Made by a program: the position numbers and the translations under genes
The notes under the pieces: generated by a model
What the model saw: only the letters and a program-made list of their open reading frames with translations
The model's database searches: none
Told to the model about the DNA's origin: nothing
Source of the DNA: CAWKPF01 sp963851415
GTDB lineage: Bacteria; Acidobacteriota; Thermoanaerobaculia; Multivoradales; Multivoraceae
Direction of reading: 5' to 3'
NCBI GenBank assembly: GCA_963851415.1
Contig: CAWKPF010000003.1
Span: 1,488,001-1,552,000 of the forward strand
Length of the DNA stretch: 64,000 nt
Shown: positions 58,186 to 64,000 of the stretch, piece after piece
How positions within the stretch are numbered: the first letter of the stretch is position 1
Layout: every line of letters starts with the position of its first letter

Positions 58186-60317
58186 CGAGTCGACCAGCAG
58201 GAGCTGCGAAATCTGAAAGCGCAGGGTCGAGCCTCCGGGCGAGGTCGGCCCGGAGGGTAGGACCGTGCGCAGCGCGCGATCCCAACGGGGGGGAGGACGC
58301 CCAGCGGTGCGCGGTGCGCGGTGCGCTCAGAGTCGGTTGGATCCGCCGCCGGGAGGTGAGCGGGCGAGAGATCGACAAAGCCGCCGCGCCGATGCAGTCC
58401 GTCGAGCAGTTCCGGGAGCTGGCACGACCCGGAGTCGAAGTGGGCAGTCGCCTCGAGGTCGAACCAGTCGATGCGGGTGTCGATGCGGGCGTCCAGACGC
58501 CTCGCGACTTCGACCGGTCGGCCGCAGAAGTCGACTCGCCAGTCCCGTCCCGGAGCTTTCTCTTCGAGGGCCAGTGCGAGCCCGGCAAGGAGCCTCGGCA
58601 GCCCCGCCACGTCCACCGGCAGCACGACGATGCCACGCTCGAAGAGCGTTCGGCCGAGGCGATGGGGAAGTTCGGGAAGGTCGTCGAGCTGCTGGGCCGA
58701 CTCGATCTCGTGATCGAGGTCCCGCTGGATTCGGACCCGGCGTCGGGAATCGACGAATGCGCGTAGCGTCGCCGTGGGGTCGATCTCGCGCCCGGAGTAG
58801 TCGAATCGGAGGGCGACCTCGAGCGCGCCGGTCGGCGCGACGGAGCCGCCGGCCGAGGGGCCCTCGGAGAGGAGACGCAGGGCCAGGATCGGTGTCGGCA
58901 CAGGAGTCCGGGACTTCGGCTGATAGCGTTTCGGCAGCGTCAGTTCCGGGGCGTCGGGACGGGACCAGAAGACCTCGAGGAAGCTGTCGATCTCGTCTCG
59001 GGGGACTCGCACCTCGGCGTTGTGCTTGCGCAGGGTCTGGATCCAGGCCCACTCGGCCGGGGTGAGCTCGACCGCGGCGAGCCGCGCCGCCCGGCGTCGG
59101 GTCGCCGGCCACAGGAGAAGTCCTTGCCGCAGCACCAGCAACGCTTCGTGAACGGGACGCTCCTGCCTCGAGACACCGTGATCGCTGGTCACCTCGCGGC
59201 AGAAGAACCCGCGAAGCCGGGCGTCTGCCGCTCCGCCTGTGTCGAGCCGGAGGTCGAGAGTCCAGCTGTGTCCCCCCTGCCAGGAGATCGTGCAAGGACC
59301 GTCATCGTCCCCGGCCACGGCGGGGAGACGCAGGCACCCGGTGCGTGCCAGCGCACCGAGCAGAAACGCGACGTGGTCCTCGCCGTGCCGGGAGTCGAGC
59401 ACGACGCGCTCGCTCCTTTGCTGTTCGGCCAGCAGCGAGCGCAGGAGGCCGAGCGCTCGGCGCTGCTTGGCATCGGGCACCGCGGAAGCATCGAGATCGC
59501 TCAGTGTGGTCGGAAGGAAGGCAGAGGGGCTCCCGTCGCGGCGCAACGCCTGTCGATAGAGATCGAGATGCAGCCGACCCCTCCGGTGGCGGAGCGAGTC
59601 CGGGTCGAGAACCGCCCAGAACGACCAGCCGCGAGCGGCGGTCGGGCTCGATGCCGATTCGGCGGGGCGGCTCAAGGCGTGCGCCTGGTCGACCACCGAG
59701 CGCCATCCCTTGACTTTCCCCGGGCTGTGCGCGCTCTGGCTCGGTCCCGGGTCGTGCGACCTGCCGTGGTCGTGCAGGGGATATCCACTCGGCTCGAGAG
59801 GCTCCGTTTCCATCGGAGGCCCCAGGGCCACCTCGACGGGGAATGCCGCGATGGCGTCGAGCAGGCCGTGCTGCTCGGCCGCGAGAAACATCGCCCAGGC
59901 GTGGGGGCATGGCGCCCGGAGGCTCGACCGTGGAGCTCCGGAGCCGGGCTCGACTTCCTCCGGGTCATCCCCATCGAGCAGTTCCGCCCTCCTGGCGTCG
60001 GTGAATCCAGCGCAAGAGCACCGCAGCTCGATCCGGACCGTCGGTTCGTTCGACCGACCCTCGCTGCTCGGCATCCTCCCCCAGCTCGCACTCACCCGGA
60101 CCGGGTCCGGGTCCTCGATCCGGCACGACAGCTCCTCTTGACCGACCCCCTCACCGTGGGAGGCGCTGTCCGGGAGTTCGCCCTCGCCGCGAAGCAGGGG
60201 CTGCAGCGCGAGATCGGAGACGGCTCCCTCGCAGAACAGTTCGTCGCCGGGTCCACGATGCTCGGGAGCAACGAGTCGGGAAAGGCGGCTGAGGAGGGAG
60301 AGGACTTCGGATGACAT
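58116..60317 (-). pseudogene. SNF2/SWI2-type helicase, N-terminal SWIM part before the frameshift
   Basis: From the ATG at 60317 (MSSEVLSLLSRLSRLV) this frame encodes a SWIM zinc finger (RCSCAGF, then CPHAWAMFLAA) and the long N-terminal domain of bacterial SNF2-family helicases. It ends with VDLSPAHLPAADPTDSERTA. After that the frame becomes Arg/Pro-rich up to a stop at 58116, while the helicase continues in another frame from the seven-base homopolymer at 58287-58293. In such enzymes the SWIM domain binds DNA or protein, and the ATPase follows in the same chain; they are linked to transcription restart or genome maintenance. The pair is either one gene with a one-base sequencing deletion or a gene read by slippage. 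Confidence 0.75.
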
Positions 60318-60496
60318 GGGAGGTGCCGATTTCGGAGACCGGGAGAGGATACCCGAACCGCTTGGAAGCACACGACTTTTCGCCCTGGCGCGGTAGCCGG
60401 CGCGGACTCGCCAGCTCCGATCGGCTCGGGGCCCGGGTTGCCCGGTGGCTCGCTCTCTTCCCGGGGAGGCCGCTCTCGCGGGAGCGCTTCTCTCGC

Positions 60497-61801
60497 CTAC
60501 CGCCTTGGCCGGTCGTCGTGGAAGCGCCTTGCCTTCAGCTCCCATCGCGGCAGCGTGCCCGGCTCGACCGTCTCGATCTCCACCCGCAGATGCAGCCGAT
60601 CTCGCAGCAGATCGCTCAGCCGGAGCGCTTCGGTGGCCGGGTCGCCTTCGATCACCTCGACGCGCATCTCGAGCTCGGTCATCGAGTCGTGCTGAACGGC
60701 CCGGACTTCGAACTCGTCGATGCCGGGGATCTCGCGAACCAGATTCTCGATGGCGCTCGGATAGACGTTGACGCCTCGGACGACGAGCATGTCGTCGACC
60801 CGGCCGGTGACGCCACCGATCAGACGCGCGACCGGCGGCTCCCCGCTCGCCTCGCGCTCCAGTTCGACGCAGTCCCCCGTGCGGTAGCGAATCACCGGGC
60901 TGCCGAGACGCCCCAGGTTGGTCAGCACCAACTCGCCCCGGAGGCGTCCGTCACTGTCGGCCTCGACGGGATCCCCCGTCTGGGGGCAGACGACCTCCGC
61001 GATGAACTGGCTCTCCAGAATCCGTAACGTGTCCGGACGGTCACCGGGAACTCCCCAGGGCCCGACTTCGGTGGCGCCAGCGTGGTCGTAGGCTCGGGCT
61101 CCGAACGCCTCTTCGATCCGGCTCCGGATGTTGGGAAGACTCGCTCCCGGCTCTCCCGCGTGCAGCGTGAGGCGGATCTGCGACGATGCCAGATCGAGGC
61201 CCTTCTGGCGGGCTCTTTCAGCGAGATGGATGGCGTAGGTGGGCGTGGACACGAGCCCCGTCGCCCGATAGTGGAGGAGATGGTCGAGGCGCTGGTCGGT
61301 GGTCGAGGCCCCACCCGAGATCGCCAGGGCGCCGATCTGGTGAGCCGCCTCGAAGGCGGCCCAGAACCCGATGAATGGGCCGAAGGAGAAGGCGAAGTAC
61401 AGACGGTCGCTGCGGTTGACGCCGGCAGCGCGAAAGACTGCCTTCCAGCAGTCGATGAACCACCGCCAACTGTCCGGGGTATCGAGCCAACGCATCGGCT
61501 GACTGGTCGTTCCCGAGGTGGAGTGCAGGCGGGAGTACTCCTCGATGGGGAAGGTGAGGTTGGTCCCGAACGGGGCGTGGATCGCCTGGTCTTCCGCGAG
61601 CTCTCTCTTGTCGGTGAGGGGCAAGCTCGGGAGCTCTGCGATCGACGGCGGCCCTGCGGCGAGCGCCGCGCTCAGCTTGGCTCGGTAGAAAGGGTTGTCC
61701 CGCATCACGACTCTCAGCATGTGCCGAAGAGCCTTTGCCTGGCGACGCTCCAGGTCCTGGCGGTCGGAAGGGGGTCCTTCGTTCATCGCAGCTTCGATCA
61801 C
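60497..61801 (-). CDS. Phenylacetate-CoA ligase (PaaK)-like AMP-forming ligase
   Basis: A 434-residue ANL-superfamily enzyme of the short PaaK group. The phosphate loop HSTSGTTSQPMRW, adenylate-binding YDHAGATEVGPWG, the RYRTGDCVELE Asp motif and the hinge/C-terminal VRGVNVYPSAIENLVREIPG are present; the late Lys is in WELKARRF. It activates an aryl or acyl acid to its CoA thioester through an adenylate. There are no paaABCDE genes nearby, so the acid is unknown; many such relatives act in capsule or exopolysaccharide or natural product contexts. The GTG at 61801 overlaps the stop of the DUF4230 gene; an ATG at 61786 is an alternative. Confidence 0.85.
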   Translation of the reverse strand: MIEAAMNEGPPSDRQDLERRQAKALRHMLRVVMRDNPFYRAKLSAALAAGPPSIAELPSLPLTDKRELAEDQAIHAPFGTNLTFPIEEYSRLHSTSGTTSQPMRWLDTPDSWRWFIDCWKAVFRAAGVNRSDRLYFAFSFGPFIGFWAAFEAAHQIGALAISGGASTTDQRLDHLLHYRATGLVSTPTYAIHLAERARQKGLDLASSQIRLTLHAGEPGASLPNIRSRIEEAFGARAYDHAGATEVGPWGVPGDRPDTLRILESQFIAEVVCPQTGDPVEADSDGRLRGELVLTNLGRLGSPVIRYRTGDCVELEREASGEPPVARLIGGVTGRVDDMLVVRGVNVYPSAIENLVREIPGIDEFEVRAVQHDSMTELEMRVEVIEGDPATEALRLSDLLRDRLHLRVEIETVEPGTLPRWELKARRFHDDRPRR

Positions 61802-62556
61802 CTATCGGGGGGAATCGGAGTCTTCGAGTGCTCGCCCGAGCCGTGGCGCAGAAGCGGAGCCTCCTCGTCGGCGAAGACTACCTCGACATGGAATCGCGAC
61901 CGATCGGCCGGCGCGCCCAGCTCTGTGAGCAGCCAGGTAGCGACGAACTCCTCGGTCTTTCTGCGGCCGGTCTCGCGCACGAGGTCGACGTTGGCTTGGG
62001 CCTTTTGATGGGCCATGGCGGTGAGGCCGGATCGGAGCTTCTCCACGGCTCGGTCCTCGTCCCGAAACCAACTCTCCGAGCGCACGTCGAAGCGCAGCCG
62101 GGATGGGTCGATGGCAGGCTTGTTGAATCGGATCGCCGGGGCCCTCACGTGAACCGTGTCGCCGTCCAGGAGGAACTCCCACTCGCCTTCGAGATCGAGG
62201 AAGTAGGTGTACTGGACGGGAGCGGTGGCCTCGACCACCACCTCGGGGAGCTCGAGTTGGCCCCACAGGGTCGAGGCGTAGTCTTCTCGACGGAAGAGCT
62301 CGAGTTGCTCGAGAGTGGCGAACTGGAGATAGCTGGTGCCGCTGATCTCGGTCGCATAGGACAGGAAGCTGGTCGTCACCGTGCCTTCGTTGAAGGCCTT
62401 GGCGATGTCGCGTAGGTCGTGCAGCACGTCACGCCCGGAATCGAGGATGTCACCCGGCACATCGCGCAGCTCCTTGAATACGTAGAGGCTCGCGAGCACG
62501 AGCGCGAGGGAAACCAAGGTAAAGGCCAGCGGCCATGAGAATCGACGCGACTCCAT
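61798..62556 (-). CDS. DUF4230 membrane-anchored protein
   Basis: A 252-residue protein with an N-terminal anchor (WPLAFTLVSLALVLASLYVF) and a soluble domain typical of DUF4230: YLQFATLEQLELFRRED, then VVVEATAPVQYTYFLDLEG, DTVHVRAPAIRFNKPAIDP and a late helix RSGLTAMAHQKAQANVDLVR with VHVEVVFADEE at the end. Function unknown. Start at the ATG at 62556 places the anchor directly at the N-terminus. It is divergent from a dynamin-like GTPase, 25 bases between the starts, and overlaps the ligase downstream by 4 bases. Confidence 0.78.
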   Translation of the reverse strand: MESRRFSWPLAFTLVSLALVLASLYVFKELRDVPGDILDSGRDVLHDLRDIAKAFNEGTVTTSFLSYATEISGTSYLQFATLEQLELFRREDYASTLWGQLELPEVVVEATAPVQYTYFLDLEGEWEFLLDGDTVHVRAPAIRFNKPAIDPSRLRFDVRSESWFRDEDRAVEKLRSGLTAMAHQKAQANVDLVRETGRRKTEEFVATWLLTELGAPADRSRFHVEVVFADEEAPLLRHGSGEHSKTPIPPDR

Positions 62557-62581
62557 GAAAGGAATGGTAGCGGAGGTTAGG

Positions 62582-64000
62582 ATGGCGACCATCATGTCTG
62601 TCGACCCGCAGAGGATCCTTCCCGAGCCTTATCGAGAAATGCTCGCCCGTGAGCGGGCGCTGCTGGGTGATCTCCGCACCATCCTCGCCCGTCAGCAGGC
62701 GCCGGCCGAGGCGCAGGCGGCACTGGCCGATTCGCTGGCACAGCTGGACGAGCTCTTCTCTCTCGTGGTGGTGGGGGAGTTCAATGCCGGCAAGTCGGTG
62801 TTCGTCAACGCTCTGCTCGGAGAGCACTTGTTGCTCGAAGGGGTGACTCCGACGACCAGTCGCATTCACCTCGTGCGCTGGGGCGAGATTCTCCGTACGA
62901 CAACCAGTCCCGATGGATTCGAAGTGGTCGAGACCCCCAACGACCTGCTCCGTGATCTCGTCGTGGTCGACACCCCGGGTACCAACGCGATCGATCGTGA
63001 GCACGAGGCTCTGACCCAGCGGTTCGTACCGCGGGCCGATCAGGTGTTGTTCGTCACCTCGGCAGATCGCCCCTTTACCGAGAGCGAGCGCGCCTTTCTG
63101 GAGCAACTGCGGGACTGGGGGAAGAAGATCGTGATCGCGATCAACAAGGTCGACATCCTCGAGGGTGAGGCAGAGCTCGCCGAGGTACGGGAGTTCGTGG
63201 CCACCAGCGCGCGAGGCCTGCTCGGACTCGAGCCGGCGATCTTTGCAGTGAGTGCGCGCCGAGCGCTCCGACACAAGCTGGACTCCGCCGAGCTGGCCGA
63301 TCCAGGCTTCGAGGAGCTGGAGGCACATGTACGCTCGATTCTCGACGAAGAGGAGCGAGTGCGCCTCAAGTTGTCGAACCCGCTGGGTGTCGGCCTGCGA
63401 GTCGGTAAGCAACAGCGAGCGGAGCTCGAAGAGCGGCTGCGGCTGCTGTCGGGAGACCTGACGACCCTCGCGGATCTCGAGTCTCAGGCGGAGCGATACC
63501 GAGAGGACATGGAGCGCGAATTCCGCTTTCGGATGGGCGACATCGAGAAACTCGTGCATCGGATGGAGAATCGAGGAGTCGAGTTCTTCGACGAGCGACT
63601 CCGGCTGCTGCGCATCCCGGAGTTGCTCAATCGCTCCCAGACCCAGCTCCAGTTCGAGCGCGAGGTGATCGGTGACACTCCCGCCCAGATCGAGTCGCAG
63701 GTTCGCGATCTGATCGATTGGATGGTCGAGAGCGAGTTGCGCCAGTGGCAGGCGGTGGTCGAGCACACGAGGCGTCGTCAGGCAGCGCACGGTTCGCGCG
63801 TGGTGGGCGAAAGCGGAGCGGGGGGGTTCGAAAGCTCCCGCGAGCAGCTGCTCGCGCGGCTGGGCCGCGGGGCCAGTCGAGCGATGGAAGACTACGATCG
63901 CCAGCACGAGGCAGAGCGCATGGCGGACAGTGTGAGGACAGCAGTGGCCGGCAGCGCAGTGCTGCAGGCGGGCGCGGTGGGTCTGGGGGGGCTCGTGGCG
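62582..64000 (+). CDS. Dynamin-family GTPase (3' truncated by window edge)
   Basis: The frame is open to the end of the window (473 codons visible). GTPase motifs are G1 VVVGEFNAGKSVFVNALLG, G2-like TPTTSRIH, G3 VVDTPGTNA and G4 INKVD. Long charged helices follow (about residues 240-440: LGVGLRVGKQQRAELEERLR and following), and a hydrophobic Ala/Gly-rich stretch begins at the cut (VRTAVAGSAVLQAGAVGLGG), probably the membrane paddle. Bacterial dynamin-like proteins of this layout act on membranes in repair or stress. I start at the ATG at 62582, preceded by GGAGG; an in-frame ATG at 62594 is possible. It is divergent from the DUF4230 gene. Confidence 0.85.
   Translation, partial: MATIMSVDPQRILPEPYREMLARERALLGDLRTILARQQAPAEAQAALADSLAQLDELFSLVVVGEFNAGKSVFVNALLGEHLLLEGVTPTTSRIHLVRWGEILRTTTSPDGFEVVETPNDLLRDLVVVDTPGTNAIDREHEALTQRFVPRADQVLFVTSADRPFTESERAFLEQLRDWGKKIVIAINKVDILEGEAELAEVREFVATSARGLLGLEPAIFAVSARRALRHKLDSAELADPGFEELEAHVRSILDEEERVRLKLSNPLGVGLRVGKQQRAELEERLRLLSGDLTTLADLESQAERYREDMEREFRFRMGDIEKLVHRMENRGVEFFDERLRLLRIPELLNRSQTQLQFEREVIGDTPAQIESQVRDLIDWMVESELRQWQAVVEHTRRRQAAHGSRVVGESGAGGFESSREQLLARLGRGASRAMEDYDRQHEAERMADSVRTAVAGSAVLQAGAVGLGGLVA

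Noticed and set aside
1..64000. CRISPR arrays, tRNA or rRNA genes, insertion sequences, prophage
   Set aside because: I saw no regular direct repeats, no recognisable RNA genes, and no transposase or phage proteins. A tRNAscan-SE or Infernal run would be needed to exclude small RNAs.

Overview
This is a GC-rich chromosomal window from a Gram-negative, aerobic, probably marine or halotolerant bacterium. Three things suggest an Acidobacteriota-like lineage (Thermoanaerobaculia or a relative): a DFESG-type C-terminal signature on a secreted protein at the left edge, the mix of families (DUF4388, DUF2914, fused E1, TAXI-TRAP), and a Na+-pumping NADH dehydrogenase. This placement is an inference. 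I see no rRNA, tRNA, insertion sequence, prophage or CRISPR array.

Layout. 0-3.5 kb: the end of a secreted protein, two overlapping isocitrate-dehydrogenase paralogs (one with altered catalytic residues) and a drug-type MFS transporter. 3.65-7.77 kb: a compact five-gene cassette that I consider the most novel feature. It has its own promoter, a Tat-like 86-residue peptide with two Cys and a terminal Ser, a radical SAM/SPASM protein, a DUF483-like Cys protein, a PqqD-like protein and a PqqD-HprK-like kinase fusion. It looks like an uncharacterised RiPP-type peptide modification system. 7.8-15.5 kb: cytochrome P450, an enoyl-CoA hydratase, a DUF4279 protein, a ThDP enzyme, and a NagX-like acyltransferase / FkbM methyltransferase / SGNH hydrolase trio. 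15.5-23.4 kb: a complete phenylalanine/tyrosine degradation block (Lrp regulator, aminotransferase, HPPD, homogentisate dioxygenase, phenylalanine hydroxylase, fumarylacetoacetase). It contains an unknown gene in the place where a maleylacetoacetate isomerase would be expected, and is driven from a symmetrical bidirectional promoter.

23.5-32.7 kb: a phosphate/polyphosphate operon (PhoB-like regulator, Na/Pi cotransporter, PhoU-like, a double ATP-cone 2-phosphoglycerate kinase fused to an archaeal-type phosphoglycerate mutase, Ppx, Ppk1). 32.8-40 kb: nqrABCDEF-apbE-nqrM, a complete Na+-NQR locus with both maturation factors. A near-perfect CRP/FNR-family palindrome lies in the divergent region between nqrA and a fused alpha/beta 2-oxoacid dehydrogenase E1.

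42.9-64 kb: NfuA, enoyl-CoA hydratase, an ExeA-type ATPase fused to DUF2914, PilZ, a CinA/MoaB-like protein, a DUF4388/TPR protein, an M16 peptidase lipoprotein, a PQQ-repeat protein, a TAXI-type TRAP system whose permease is frameshifted, an SNF2/SWIM helicase that is frameshifted at a run of seven identical bases, a PaaK-like ligase, a DUF4230 protein, and a dynamin-like GTPase cut by the right edge. Both frameshifts have the sign of a single missing base, so assembly error must be excluded before they are called pseudogenes.
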